NCBI GenBank assembly: GCA_031285295.1
Contig: JAITWK010000014.1
Span: 27,874-91,873, forward strand
Reading direction: 5' to 3'
DNA length: 64,000 nucleotides
Source: Deltaproteobacteria bacterium
GTDB lineage: Bacteria > Desulfobacterota > Desulfovibrionia > Desulfovibrionales > Desulfovibrionaceae
This document shows, piece after piece, positions 7,301-18,200 of the stretch. Within the stretch, counting starts at the first letter, position 1. The number at the start of each line of letters is the position of its first letter. Position numbers and translations under genes: made by a program. The notes beneath the pieces were generated by a model. That model ran no database searches. It was not told the DNA's origin and saw only the letters and a program-made list of their open reading frames with translations.

Positions 7301-9829
7301 ATGAGAAATTTTTTTAAAACAACAAACAGGACGCTGCATATTAAGGTTCTGCTTGTGATGTTAGCTTTTCTTGCCATGGTTACGTTAAGTTACATATCCA
7401 TGAGCAGGGTTGTGCGCGGTAATCTGGTAGACAACGCGGGATATGTGCTTGACGTTGCCGAGATGCAGACTTCATACCGCCTACGGGAATTCGAGTCGGT
7501 GATGGAGGGATTTGCCATTGAGATGCGCCGGATGGTTTTGCGAGGCGATACGGCGCCTATGCTCGAGGAGTATATAAACGATATATCAAAGTCTTTTGTT
7601 TTTGGTAACAGAGAACTCTCCGGAATATATGGGTTTTACGGATATATTGAAACCTTGCCTGATGGCCCGGCTTTGATCACTAAAAATAGCCGGGGCTTAT
7701 CAGACATTGCGAGTCCTAAGGAATCTGCCTTGTACCAACTGGCTGTAGAGGCTGCCGGAAGCATTGTGGTTACAACGCCGGTGATCTGCAACACGAACGA
7801 GACATTGTGCACATACGCAAAATGCATATTTGATGACCAAGGTAAAAGGTTGGGCGTCATCTGCATGGATGTTAACATCAGCGAGATTGGGCGGAAAATC
7901 GTTGACATCGCTTTGAACCATGGCGGTTACGGTATGCTGATGGATCAGGATTTTATGACGATGTTTCACCCGAACCCGGATTTTGTGGGCATCAATATGT
8001 ATAACCCCGCCATTCCCGTTCATATCTTTGCCGATGATTTACGTAATGGGAAAGAGGTCTTTGACCGCCCTTTAACCAGCTATAAAAATGAGAGTTCCAT
8101 CGCTTTTTTTCGCAAACTTCCTAGCGGTTGGTATATGGGACTTGTGACTCCAAAAAAGCGGTATTACGCCAGCATGGATACCATGGCGAGAGAGCTTAGC
8201 GCATTGGGCACGGTGCTCGCGATGATATTGATCGGAATCATGATCCGAATTGAGATAGCAAAAACGAAGTCAGACGACGAAAGCAAGAAAAAAAGTATGT
8301 TTCTTGCTAACATGAGCCATGAAATACGCACGCCGATCAACGCCATCGTCGGCATGACCGCGATTGGTATGGCCACCGGAGCAGTCAACCGAAAAGATTA
8401 TTGCTTTTCAAAAATAGATAACGCCACCAAGCATCTTTTGGGCGTGGTAAACGACATTCTCGACATATCCAAAATTGAGGCTAATAAAATTGAGCTTTCC
8501 CCTGTCGACTTTGACTTTGAAAGAATGCTTCAGCAGGCAGTGAATGTTGTAAATTTCCGGGTTGATGAAAAACACCAGAAGCTGATGGTGCGCATTGATA
8601 AATCCATACCCAAAAACCTGTTCGCTGATGACCAAAGACTTGCGCAGATTATCACGAACCTGCTCAGCAACGCAATCAAGTTCACTCCCGACTGGGGGGA
8701 TATCAGCTTGAAAACAAGTCTTGTAGGTGAGGATAACGGCCTGTTTACCATAAAAATGGAAGTGGCCGACAATGGCATTGGCATCAGTCAGGAGCAGCAG
8801 GGCAAGCTGTTCCGGCCGTTTCAACAGGCCGAGTCGTTCACGACACGCAAATATGGCGGAACCGGGCTTGGCCTTGCCATTTCAAAGAGTATAGTAGAAC
8901 TGATGGGTGGGAAAATTTGGGTTGAGTCTGAGTTTGGCAAGGGCGCTACCTTTGCATTTACTGTAAAGGTAAAACAAGGCAAAAATTTACACCCCTGCTT
9001 GGGCAGTAATGGAGTCCACTGGAAGAATATACGAATCCTTACGGTGGACGACGACCCGGATATCCTTTTGTATTTTAAAGAAATCGTGTCCGGCTTCGGC
9101 TCAAGATGCGACTGTGCAGGAAGTGCTGAGGAAGCGCTGGAGATGATTGAGCATAACGGCGATTATAATATCTATTTTGTAGATTTGCGCATGCCGGGCA
9201 CAGATGGGATTAGCCTGACAAGAAAAATCAGGGAAAAAGAAAGCAAGCCCGGCAGTTCCGTCGTCATCATGATTTCATCCGCCGAGCTGAGCGCGATGGA
9301 GTCTGAGGCCAAAAAGGTAGGCGTTAACAAATTCCTGTTAAAACCGCTCTTCCCTTCGGCAATCTCCGACGTAATCGGTGAGTGCATCGGAGTGATCAAC
9401 GATAAAAATGAGGATGCTTCTCTTGATATCAACGGCGTGTTTGCGGGACGACGCATTTTGCTCGCCGAGGATGTTAACATCAACTGTGAAATAGTTCTGA
9501 CGCTGCTAAAGCCTACCCTTATGGAGATTGACTGCGCTGAAAACGGGATCGAAGCGGTCAGTATGTTCAGCAAAGCGCCAGAGAAATACGATATGATTTT
9601 TATGGATATACAAATGCCGGAAATGGATGGGTTTGAGGCCACCCGGCAAATCCGGGCGCTCGAACATCCGAAGGCCGCAACGGTTCCCATTGTCGCAATG
9701 ACGGCAAATGTCTTTAAGGAGGATATTAAAAATTGCCTGGCCGCAGGGATGAACGGGCATCTTGGCAAGCCGCTTGATATGGATGCGATGTTGAAGATAT
9801 TGTTTAAGTATTTGCATCGGTTGGGGTAA
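7301..9829 (+). CDS. Hybrid sensor histidine kinase, Cache sensor, two receivers
   Basis: This 842-residue membrane kinase begins with TM1 at residues 11-33, a periplasmic Cache/PDC-like sensor at about 34-295 (with the FYGYIETLPDG and ICMDVNISEIG patterns) and TM2 at about 300-317. HisKA follows with phospho-acceptor His340 in the SHEIRTP box. HATPase_c comes next (N box NLLSNAIKFTPD, G boxes DNGIGI and GGTGLGLAI). Two receiver domains follow, with phospho-acceptors Asp628 (FVDLRMPG) and Asp769 (FMDIQMPE). There is no Hpt domain, so phosphate must pass to an external Hpt; the Hpt-bearing kinase at 28198 is a candidate partner. The gene follows the chemoreceptor by 64 nt and is probably in its operon. 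Confidence 0.92.
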   Translation: MRNFFKTTNRTLHIKVLLVMLAFLAMVTLSYISMSRVVRGNLVDNAGYVLDVAEMQTSYRLREFESVMEGFAIEMRRMVLRGDTAPMLEEYINDISKSFVFGNRELSGIYGFYGYIETLPDGPALITKNSRGLSDIASPKESALYQLAVEAAGSIVVTTPVICNTNETLCTYAKCIFDDQGKRLGVICMDVNISEIGRKIVDIALNHGGYGMLMDQDFMTMFHPNPDFVGINMYNPAIPVHIFADDLRNGKEVFDRPLTSYKNESSIAFFRKLPSGWYMGLVTPKKRYYASMDTMARELSALGTVLAMILIGIMIRIEIAKTKSDDESKKKSMFLANMSHEIRTPINAIVGMTAIGMATGAVNRKDYCFSKIDNATKHLLGVVNDILDISKIEANKIELSPVDFDFERMLQQAVNVVNFRVDEKHQKLMVRIDKSIPKNLFADDQRLAQIITNLLSNAIKFTPDWGDISLKTSLVGEDNGLFTIKMEVADNGIGISQEQQGKLFRPFQQAESFTTRKYGGTGLGLAISKSIVELMGGKIWVESEFGKGATFAFTVKVKQGKNLHPCLGSNGVHWKNIRILTVDDDPDILLYFKEIVSGFGSRCDCAGSAEEALEMIEHNGDYNIYFVDLRMPGTDGISLTRKIREKESKPGSSVVIMISSAELSAMESEAKKVGVNKFLLKPLFPSAISDVIGECIGVINDKNEDASLDINGVFAGRRILLAEDVNINCEIVLTLLKPTLMEIDCAENGIEAVSMFSKAPEKYDMIFMDIQMPEMDGFEATRQIRALEHPKAATVPIVAMTANVFKEDIKNCLAAGMNGHLGKPLDMDAMLKILFKYLHRLG

Positions 9830-9879
9830 TTTAAACTTGAACTAATTGAAATTATTTATATTTTTTTAAAGAGATGAGC

Positions 9880-10350
9880 ATGAAATTATCCGCTAAGACG
9901 CGTTTTGCAGTTAAGATTTTATTGGATTTAACCATACATGATCAAGACCAACCTGTTTCAGCTACGCTTTTGTCAAAACATACCGGTATATCAGTACAAT
10001 TTATAGAGCAAATTTTAAAAAACTTGAAATGGGCAGGTGTGACCAAGAGCGTCAGAGGGCCAAAAGGAGGACATTGTCTAGCTAAAAAACCTGATGAGAT
10101 CACTTTGGCCGAAGTGGTCGTCCTGATGGAAGGAGGACTGCATTTGGCTCCTTGCACCGGTGAAACCCGGAGCGTTTGCGCTAGTCGTGATTTTTGCTCC
10201 ATCTGTGCGGCCTGGGCGCGAGTTTCTACTGTGTTGAGCGATGAACTGACTGATATCAGTATACAGAGCCTGCTTGACGATTATCAACAGACTGTTGCCA
10301 AAGCCGGGAATGTGGAGATCTTCCCGGCCTGCTGCGCGAAATGGCTATAG
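9880..10350 (+). CDS. Rrf2-family regulator, copy 1
   Basis: This 156-residue protein has a winged helix at residues 1-65 (SAKTRFAVKILLDL, TGISVQFIEQILKNLKWAG, VRGPKGGH) and a cysteine cluster Cys92, Cys100, Cys106 and Cys109, plus Cys66. Rrf2 proteins such as IscR, NsrR and RirA bind an Fe-S cluster through three cysteines in this segment and sense iron, NO or redox state; here four are available. The ATG at 9880 fits AAAGAG at 6-nt spacing better than the ATG at 9874. A second copy at 35284 is nearly identical over long stretches of DNA. It follows the kinase by 50 nt and could be its last operon gene. Confidence 0.88.
   Translation: MKLSAKTRFAVKILLDLTIHDQDQPVSATLLSKHTGISVQFIEQILKNLKWAGVTKSVRGPKGGHCLAKKPDEITLAEVVVLMEGGLHLAPCTGETRSVCASRDFCSICAAWARVSTVLSDELTDISIQSLLDDYQQTVAKAGNVEIFPACCAKWL
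9961..10330 (+). repeat. Direct repeat copy 1 (Rrf2 gene body)
   Basis: This stretch aligns without gaps to 35365-35734. The first 100 nt and the last 130 nt are almost identical and the middle is more divergent. Both copies also carry GGCTATAGTGAGCCT after the gene. Same orientation, 25404 bp apart. Confidence 0.85.
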
Positions 10351-10395
10351 TGAGCCTTAATCTTCCCCTCTTTTTGTTTATGCCTGAATGCTCTA

Positions 10396-10440
10396 GCCCG
10401 CTTTTTCTGCATTTTTGCAAGGAAAAGCGGGCGTTATTTT
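10396..10440 (+). terminator. Terminator-like hairpin after Rrf2 copy 1
   Basis: Arms GCCCGCTTTTTC and GAAAAGCGGGC pair over about 11 bp around a 14-nt loop and are followed by a weak T-rich tail. It lies 45 nt after the Rrf2 stop and before the oppositely oriented CII-like gene, so it may work in both directions. Confidence 0.55.
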
Positions 10441-10547
10441 CAGCCGTTACACAGATGTACTTGAGCAGATCAGCACCGAAAGTCACGGGGGAAGACTGTC
10501 TTCAGGTGGCCGTGGTCATAGTATGCAAATCGCCCCAATAAGCGCTG

Positions 10548-10880
10548 TTAAGCCCGGCGTACCTCTTGGTCGTAATAAATCCTGCGCCCCTTAAGCACAG
10601 GCTGCACCGCTCCCCAACCGTCCGGCAAGGTATCTTGCCTTGCCGTTTGTGACAGCTCATAGCCAAGCTGCTCCGCCATTACCTGCAAGGGGGTTACATC
10701 ACCTGTGGCTTTCATAATATCCATCAGTGTTTCAACGCCCAATTTCGCCTTGTCATCATACTGATTAAGTTCGCGCATCATGGTGGAATAGGGCTTGCCG
10801 ATTTCTTGAGCCAGAAGTTTTGCGGGCTTTTTACCATTAATTACAATCTCTCGTACTGCCACAATAGGATTCGTTTCCAT
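10548..10880 (-). CDS. Phage CII-like regulatory protein
   Basis: This 110-residue protein has a compact DNA-binding-like N terminus. The pattern KPYSTMMRELNQYDDKAKLGVETLMDIMKATGDVTPLQVMAEQLGYEL matches the phage regulatory CII (CP76-like) group, which is frequent in prophages of Desulfovibrio. No other phage gene is near, so this is either a domesticated regulator or a prophage remnant. It lies 72 nt downstream of the OB-fold gene on the same strand and could be the tail of that operon. Confidence 0.65.
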   Translation of the reverse strand: METNPIVAVREIVINGKKPAKLLAQEIGKPYSTMMRELNQYDDKAKLGVETLMDIMKATGDVTPLQVMAEQLGYELSQTARQDTLPDGWGAVQPVLKGRRIYYDQEVRRA

Positions 10881-10952
10881 GCGCCCTCCGTATAGATTTT
10901 GCGGTCTGTTTCGCTCTTTGAGAATGGTGCTGGGCTTGAATGAGCGGATGCA

Positions 10953-11345
10953 TCATTGTTTGATTATCTGGTAAACTTCAATTTCCGTTTTCGCCAACTC
11001 CTTGTCAATTTCTCCATATATTTCTACAAGGTCATCAGGCCCGATAGTCTGTCCCTGCCACCGCTTGTCGCTAATCTCAACCGTAACGGTTCCTGTTGCA
11101 TCTTTGAATTCATAGTGTTTCCCGCCTAGACTATTAATAATATTTCCCTTGAGTGCTACCTTGGCATCATCGTTCATTCCTTTGGCCTGTTCTACCGTGA
11201 CCAGGCCAGGGCCAGGACCACTATATCCGCCGTCATATCCCCCTTTAGCAAAAGCCGAAGCGACTCCAAGGGTAAGCATGAATGCAAGGAACAGCATAAA
11301 AATTTGATAAATTCCGCTCTTTGAGTGTAGGTGTTCTATTCTCAT
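10953..11345 (-). CDS. Exported OB-fold stress protein (YgiW/YdeI type)
   Basis: This 130-residue protein has a signal peptide with a hydrophobic core at residues 14-30, cut after AFA, a Gly/Tyr-rich linker and an OB-fold domain (about 52-130) of the bacterial OB-fold/YgiW-YdeI type: TVEQAKGMNDDAKVALKGNIINSLGGKHYEFKD, then DLVEIYGEID. Relatives are periplasmic proteins that raise tolerance to peroxide, metals or cationic peptides. The ATG at 11345 has GGAGG 5 nt upstream; the frame stays open further up but that part is antisense to the neighbouring gene's coding region. It is 43 nt downstream of the Sel1 gene, so it is probably the third gene of the autotransporter operon. Confidence 0.85.
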   Translation of the reverse strand: MRIEHLHSKSGIYQIFMLFLAFMLTLGVASAFAKGGYDGGYSGPGPGLVTVEQAKGMNDDAKVALKGNIINSLGGKHYEFKDATGTVTVEISDKRWQGQTIGPDDLVEIYGEIDKELAKTEIEVYQIIKQ

Positions 11346-11388
11346 GGTATCCTCCGACTGTTGATTGTTTTTATGGACATCTACGCCC

Positions 11389-12261
11389 CTATCGGGACGA
11401 TGCCTTGTTGGCGTAGTTCTCAATCCAGGCATCGGCGGCCTGTCTGGCTTTCTGTATCTGGTCCTCAGACAGCGAGCCCTCCAGAAGGCCGAGAAGCCGG
11501 GCCAAATCTTCTCCCGCGTACCCGCCGCGTCGGGCGATGAGATACCAGGTATAGGCCGTTGCCGGGTCGGCCTTGATCCCAAGTCCGTCTTTGTGCATAA
11601 TCGCGATGTTTTTTACCGCTTCCAGATGGCCGAGATCCGCCGCCCTCATAAACATGGTCAAGGCCATTTTTTCGTCTTTCTTCTGGCCAATCAGGCCGGA
11701 AAGATAAATAACCCCCAGTTCGTTGGCGGCCACGGACATGCCGGCTTCCGCCGCTTGTTTCAGGTAGTCCATGCCCCTGGCAACATCTTTGGAAGTGCCG
11801 ATGCCAGCAATACAGAGGGAGGAGAGTTTGTACATGGCCTGCGCCAGGCCCAGGTCGGCGGCTTTTTGATAGTGTATGAAGGCCCGGCTCGCGTCGGCGG
11901 TCACCCCTATGCCGATCTCAAAGCAGACTCCCAGGTTATAGTAGCCTTCCGGTTGTCCGGTCTTCGCGGCTTTTTCGTACCATTCCATAGCTTTCGTGTA
12001 GTTGCGGGCAATGCCAATGCCCTGCTCGTAGAAGCGGCCCAGAGTGAGCATGGCGCCGCTGTTGCCTTTTTCCGCCTCAGCGGACATGAGTGCGAAGGCC
12101 GCTTCCGGCTCCATGCGTTGCGGCACGCTTTGCACGTCCATGCCGGAAGGTTCCGCCTGAGTGGACGCTGGCGGGCCGGCTTGGGTAGCTCCGATGGCGG
12201 CCTGGCCATGGAACGGAATCCACAAAAACAGCAATACCCACAAGATAGCGAATTTTTTCAT
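11389..12261 (-). CDS. Exported Sel1-repeat protein
   Basis: This 290-residue protein has a signal peptide (residues 1-22, ending QAA) followed by five Sel1-like repeats of 36 residues between about 58 and 255; each has the pattern A-x-x-x-LG-x-x-Y-x-x-G-x-G and A-x-x-W/Y-x-x-A-A-x-x-G. Sel1 proteins are helical scaffolds for protein-protein contacts and are often surface or envelope associated. AAGGAA lies before the ATG. The gene begins 11 nt after the stop of the giant autotransporter, so the two are probably one transcript and this may be a periplasmic helper for its passage; that role is inference. Confidence 0.88.
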   Translation of the reverse strand: MKKFAILWVLLFLWIPFHGQAAIGATQAGPPASTQAEPSGMDVQSVPQRMEPEAAFALMSAEAEKGNSGAMLTLGRFYEQGIGIARNYTKAMEWYEKAAKTGQPEGYYNLGVCFEIGIGVTADASRAFIHYQKAADLGLAQAMYKLSSLCIAGIGTSKDVARGMDYLKQAAEAGMSVAANELGVIYLSGLIGQKKDEKMALTMFMRAADLGHLEAVKNIAIMHKDGLGIKADPATAYTWYLIARRGGYAGEDLARLLGLLEGSLSEDQIQKARQAADAWIENYANKASSR

Positions 12262-12272
12262 ACTGTTTTCCT

Positions 12273-15200
12273 TCAGAACGATATCATGAATCCGATTTCT
12301 CCGGCGTGGTCGGTCATGCGGTTATTCAGTTTAGCATCGTAGTTTATGTACAGGAACTTGTCGCCGTTCTCGTCCAGTTTCCAGTTTGCGCCAAATCCGA
12401 GGTTGATATACTGCTGCCCCGTGCGTGCGCCGCGGATGTCCGCCGCCCTCTGTCCTGGCTGCGTCGCATTTGCGAAACGCACGCCTATTCTCGGGTAATC
12501 GCGGTCATTGAGATGCTGTGCATACTGGGTCCAGGCTTTCAATTCAATCTTGTCGTTCCATGTGTATTCACCTTTCAGCCCGATCCGCGCGGTCAGGCGC
12601 TCCATGGAAGTATTGTTGTATCGCAGGGAGGTCTGGCCCTCCGATTCCCTGTAACCATCCATCCAGACCTTTTCATAGTCGATGGCGATACCGGGTATGA
12701 TCCGTAAATCCTCCCGTATCGCGATGGGGCGTAGCGCTTCAATACTCGCGGCCACGGCATCGCCGCGGGTTTCCCCGTTCAGGTTCTCACGCAGGCGTCC
12801 GTAGTTTTGGGTCGCAGGCAGCGACACGGTGCGGGCAAGTTCGTATTCCTGGTGCGAGTAACCAAGGTACATCTTCATATCAAAGCCGCCCGGCAACCCT
12901 GCTAGGCCATACAGGCCGACTTCGTAATCGTCCGCGTATACGTCTCCGCTGGACTGTTGCAGGTGCGGATGGGTGTAACGGAACGCCGCCCCTAGCACGG
13001 TGCGCGGAGCGATCATGGTGTCCACGCCGAAGGCCGCCCCGGTGCGGTTCAGTGTGAATCCGCGGGCGTTGCCGTCATTATCGACCGTTTGATACCGGGA
13101 AGAGGCTTCGCTCCATGCACGGGGGCGGTGTAATTCGGCCTCGTCGTTTTTGCCGGGCGACAGTGAGGCGTCCAGCCGGTTGAACGGATGCCGCCACGGT
13201 TCTTTGAAGCCCATATACAGGGAGTTGGCCGCCAGATCGCCGGTTAGCTGATCCAGCGCCTTCGGGAGTTCCGCATCGGGTATATCACTCATACGGTCGA
13301 TCAGGTCGCCTACTCCGGGGTCCTTGCCTTGGGTAAGATCATCAATGGTCTTGCCTATTTCGTTTTCGTTATGGCTGAGGCCCGGTACGTCGTTGAAGCC
13401 CTTGTTTTCATCATAGGACAGCACCAACCGGTAACTGTCGTCCGCGTCATTCCAGCCGCGATCCTCCAGTGTCACGCCGCGAGGCAGCGGCTTCAGCAGG
13501 GAAAGAGAGGTGAATTCGCCGGACCATCCGGCGGCGTTGGAAGCATCAATAATGGTATAGTAATCTTCATCGTTGGGCTTGAAGGCCGAGCCGCCCCAGT
13601 AATCAAAAGCTACGTTCAGGGCCGTGTCCTGCTGTATCGCTACCGGGCCGTTCCGGATAATGACCGAGTCGCTATATAGCCGCCCCGATGCGCCCGTGAG
13701 GTATTGGTCGGTGATACGGACATCGTAAGCGCCGCCCGCTGCAATGGTCAGGCCGCCATCAATGGTCAGAGGATTTTCCTTCAGGGATTCACCGCTACCG
13801 TAAGGCGTCAGGCCGCCGGGCGCTAGCCGCGCGCCGTTTTGGATGACAACTTCGGCAGCGGAGAGTGTTCCCGTGCCGGAGAGCGTCGTGCCGGAATGCG
13901 CGTTGAAGTTGCCGGAGGTCTTTATTGCCACGCCCGTGCCCACGCTGAGGGTTCCGCCCAGCACTTCCACGCCCTGCGCGAAGTTGTTCGTAGCACCGGT
14001 GTTATTGAACAGCAGAGTCCCTTTTCCGTCCTTTTCCAATCTGCCGGTGGGAATGAGACGCGGCTGACTATCGGGGGGCGTTGCATCCAGGTATCGCCCG
14101 AACGCGAAGCTGTCGTCCGCCGCGATATAGCCGGGGCCGTTCAGAATTACATCGCCATCGGCTTCCGTCCCATCGCTTCGAAGGCCGACCGTAAGACCGC
14201 TGACCAAAGCATTAGTGTCGAGCCTGATATTAATGGCGCTGCCGCCGTCGTTGTACAGAGCGACCAGGTCACCATCGTTGTAGGTATCCGCGCCCTTGCC
14301 CTCGGGGGTTTGCTGCCTGCTCGTCCAGTCCTTGGCGGTCCAGTCGCCGCCAGCGTTTCTATTCATGCTCAGCGAGTTGACGGTCGTTTCCAGCCAGACC
14401 TGATGCGCGTCGGCACCGCCGCTTTTAGTGGTTGCCATCGTGAATTCGTAAGAGCCGCGAGGCGTTTCGTTGACCAGTTCGTGTCCGTTTTGCAGCGCCT
14501 TCAGGACGCCGCCTTCATTGTTGATGCCGTCCACATTGCTGTTGTCTATGCCGGTGAAGGCCTGGTTGCTGGAGATGATCAGATACTTGCCGCTGGACAG
14601 AGAACCCTGAAAGTCGATGACTCCATTGGCCAGGGTTACCGGGCCGCCGCCGGAAATGACAAGCAGGTCGTTCAGCTGATCGCGCGGGATGCTCGTCTCG
14701 GTGCTCTGGTCCTGGTTGGTGTAATCCTTGGTGGGATCAATTGCGCCCACCGCATCCGACTTGTTGACGTCATAGCGGAAGGTGAAGCCGGAGAGAGTTG
14801 TACCATCGGAGCTGCTTAGTTCCAGCAGCCCGAATCTGTCCCCGCCGGTCCCGTCAAGCCCGACAACCGTTTCCGTGAAGGTAGCCTCGTCCGGGCTGAT
14901 CGTTGCTCCGCCTATGATTTCGATAGTGTCCGCAACAAGCCGGGAGCCTCCTCCGCCGCCAGCCACGACAACGCCTGAGCCTGCCGCCTGAAAGACGTCC
15001 GCCACATTGTACGTCTTCTTGTCGGCAATGCGGAACTCGCCGCCTGTGATCGAGGTGCGCGCCACGCTCGTTGTCGCCTCCCCCGAGAACTGCAAGACGC
15101 CATCGCCGGTTTTATTCACGTATCCGCCGTTGCCGTTGACAGCGCCGGTCAGGAGGAGGGCGTCACCACCGCCGATATCAAAAGTCGCCGTTTTCGCGGC

Positions 15201-18200
15201 GGCAACGGCCATGTCGCCCGCCAGTTCCACACGGGCCTGATAGGGCCGGAGCGTGGCACTTTCGAGGAAGCTGATGGCCCCGCCTGTGGCCAACTGTTCA
15301 CGGCGGTTGAATTCAATTGCGCCGCCGTGAAGCTCGATTCCCTGTTCAAAGTAGTTGTCGCCTGTATTGGCGAAACGCAACGTGCCTCCGCCGTGTTTGG
15401 CCAGGATGCCGGTCGGTGTCAGCTTTTCGGCGGTTTCCGCCGTCAGGTATTTTCCGACGATGACCGTATCGCCGGTTATGGCCTTCCGCGCGTTCAAGCC
15501 GCCACTGCCGGTCAGCGTTATGTCGCCCCCGGCGTCGCCGTTCTGGCTGTGTTTGCCGGTCACGAGTCCGCTGACAACGGTTTGTGCGGCCAGTTCAATC
15601 TCTATGGCACTGCCGCCAGTATGAGAGAGGTACACGAGGTCGCCGTTGTTAAAGGAATCAGCCTGTTTTCCATCCAGTACCTGTAGGCTCTTCCAGACAC
15701 CAGCGCCTCCGTCTGTCCAGATGCCGCTGGTGCCTCTGTCCATGGTCAGCGAGTTGAGGGTGGCCGTGAGCCAAATATTTTTCTGGTGGCTCCCCCCCAT
15801 AGGGGCATTGTCGTCGCCGAACTGGAATTCAACCGCGCCGCGCGGGGTGTTGTTCAGGCCACCGCCATTGAGCTGGACCGTAAGAGTCTCGTTGAGGGAG
15901 GCGTTCCCTAAAGAGTATGTGCCGGTATTCTTCAAACCAGTACCGTCAACAACGAGAAGCGGGATGTTGCTGAGAAGGGGGCCACGGAAGTTGATAGTAC
16001 CCGCGTTCACCACCGCTGTGCCGCCCCCGGTCAGGACCAGCAGATCCTTGGTGCCCGCGCTGACGTCGAAATCCATGGTGAAGCCGTTGTCCAGAGTAAT
16101 TGCGCCGCCGGGGGAAGCTGTTTGCAGGGTCAGCGTGCCATAGTTTTCGGCTGAGGAATACGCGAGAGAATTGAGCACACCAAGAGTTCTGCTGTTCGGG
16201 TCGAGCTTGCCGCGAATGAGAACATTTTCTGATTGTATTGTATTTTTCCCCGAAAGCGTACCCGCCGCAGACAGGGTGAAACTGGAATCGCTCGTGTAGT
16301 CGCCAGTTCCCTGAAGGTGTAAGGTTCCCGCATCCACGGCGGTTGTCCCGCCCACATGAGCGCCAGCGGTCATTATAACGATTGCCCCGTCCCCGGTTTT
16401 GGTGAGGCTGCCGTCCCCGGAGATACCCTTGCCCAGCAGAAGGTTGCCGTTGGTTTTCAGGATGCCTGTCGCTCCGGCGCTCACCGCGATTCCGGAGCAG
16501 ATCTCCACACCCATGGCCAGGTTGGCGTTTTCCAGGGTGGCATCACCCTTGAACGTGATAAACTTGTCATTGGCCGGTTTATCATTGTCCAGTTTTCCCG
16601 TGAGCAGCTGATCCCCGCTGGTAATGGCCACGGTTCCCGCATGGAGGTTGACGCCTTCTTCAAACAGGTTGCCGCCGGTATTTTTGAAAGTCAGCGCACC
16701 ACTGCCGTACTTTTCCAGCGTGCCGGAGGGGGTGAGTTTTTCATCCGGGTTTAAGGTGGCCAGATACTCGCCGACAATGGCCGCATCGCTCATCAGCGCG
16801 TATAGGCCACCGCTGCCGGTCAGCGTTATGTCGCCGTCGGTGTCGCCAGACACGCTATGCTTGCCAGCCACAAGGCCGCTGACCAGGGTTCGGGTGTCGT
16901 TGGCGGCGTCGCCGCTTCCGCCTCGCTTTGCAATGTTGATAGTAAGGCTGTCGGCCCCCGAAAGGTGGACGAAATCGCCTTCGTTGAAAGACTTTTCCTG
17001 CTTGCTGTTGGCAATTTGCAGGCTGGTCCAACCGTCACTGTCCGTCCATGTATAGCCGCTTCCGGAAGTCTTGGTCCAGTCCATGGTCAGTGAGTTGATT
17101 TTGGACGCGAGCCAGATATTTTTATCCAGATCGGTATCGGTGCCCGTATTAGAGTCTCCGCCGAACAGGAATTGCAGATGGCCGCGCGGCCCGGCGGACG
17201 CCAGCTCCGTAAGGGCTATCCCGTTAAGCCTGCCCGTAAGGACATCATTGAGGGAGGCGGCTCCTCCCAGGTTGTACGGGTTTGATGGGTCCAAATCCAC
17301 GCCCTGAATGACGCGGAGCTTTTCGGGCAGGGTGCCGTAGAAATCGATGATTCCTTTACGCAAGTCGACTATGCTAGTGCCGGTCCCCTTCAGAACCAGG
17401 TTGTCCTGAGCGACGGAGCCGTTGACGTTGAAATCCATGGCGAAGGGGGCGGTTCCATTGCCCAGGGCAATGGAACCGGATTCCAGAGTAAGCGTTCCGT
17501 AGCGCTTGTCCAGGATATCGGAGGCGTTGTCTTTGACATATTGTTGCTGGTTAGGGCTCAGATTGCCGTAAATATTGATCCGGCCCGCTTGAACGACACC
17601 ATCTCCCGACAACGTGGGGAACCGACTGCCAGTTTTTTCCGTAATCTCGAAGGAGCCTGTATTAGCGTGGGTTTTACCCGTGATGACGTGCAATGTTCCG
17701 TCCCGTACCACGGTTGTATTTACCCGTGAGTCTTCCCCAAGTTGGACTACCCCTGGGCCGTCTTTGGCGAGGCCGCCGTTGATTCCGGAAATACCCTTGT
17801 CCAACAGGAGGTAGGAGTAGTCCTGCGTATCCAGGGATGCGCTTGCGCCATCGGCGATTGTGATTTGTGGACCCAGCGCCACAGTCCCGAATCCGTAGCT
17901 TTGTAGCGTGGCAGTGTTCATAAAGGCGATGGGCCGGTCGTTGAGGGTCGTCATCCCTGTAACGAGCTGCTCTCCCTGGTCCAGGGCCACGGTTCCACCA
18001 TAGAGATCCACACCCCCGGTGAACATGTTGCCGCCGGTATTTGCAAAAGTCAGTGTACCTCCGCCGTGTTTCTCCAGCTTGCCGGTTGCCTCAAGAATTA
18101 GCTGGCCTTCAGCGCTGCCTGGGTCCAGATAGTTGCCGAACGCGGTGGTTGCGTCCGCCCGGAAGCCCCCGCTGCCGGTGATGGTGTAGGATGCGTTTAC

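Noticed and set aside
6322..7377. 351-codon open frame antisense to the first chemoreceptor
   Set aside because: Shadow of the conserved signalling hairpin.
13839..14819. 326-codon open frame antisense to the autotransporter
   Set aside because: Shadow frame; the minus-strand product is coherent throughout and has a complete barrel at its end.
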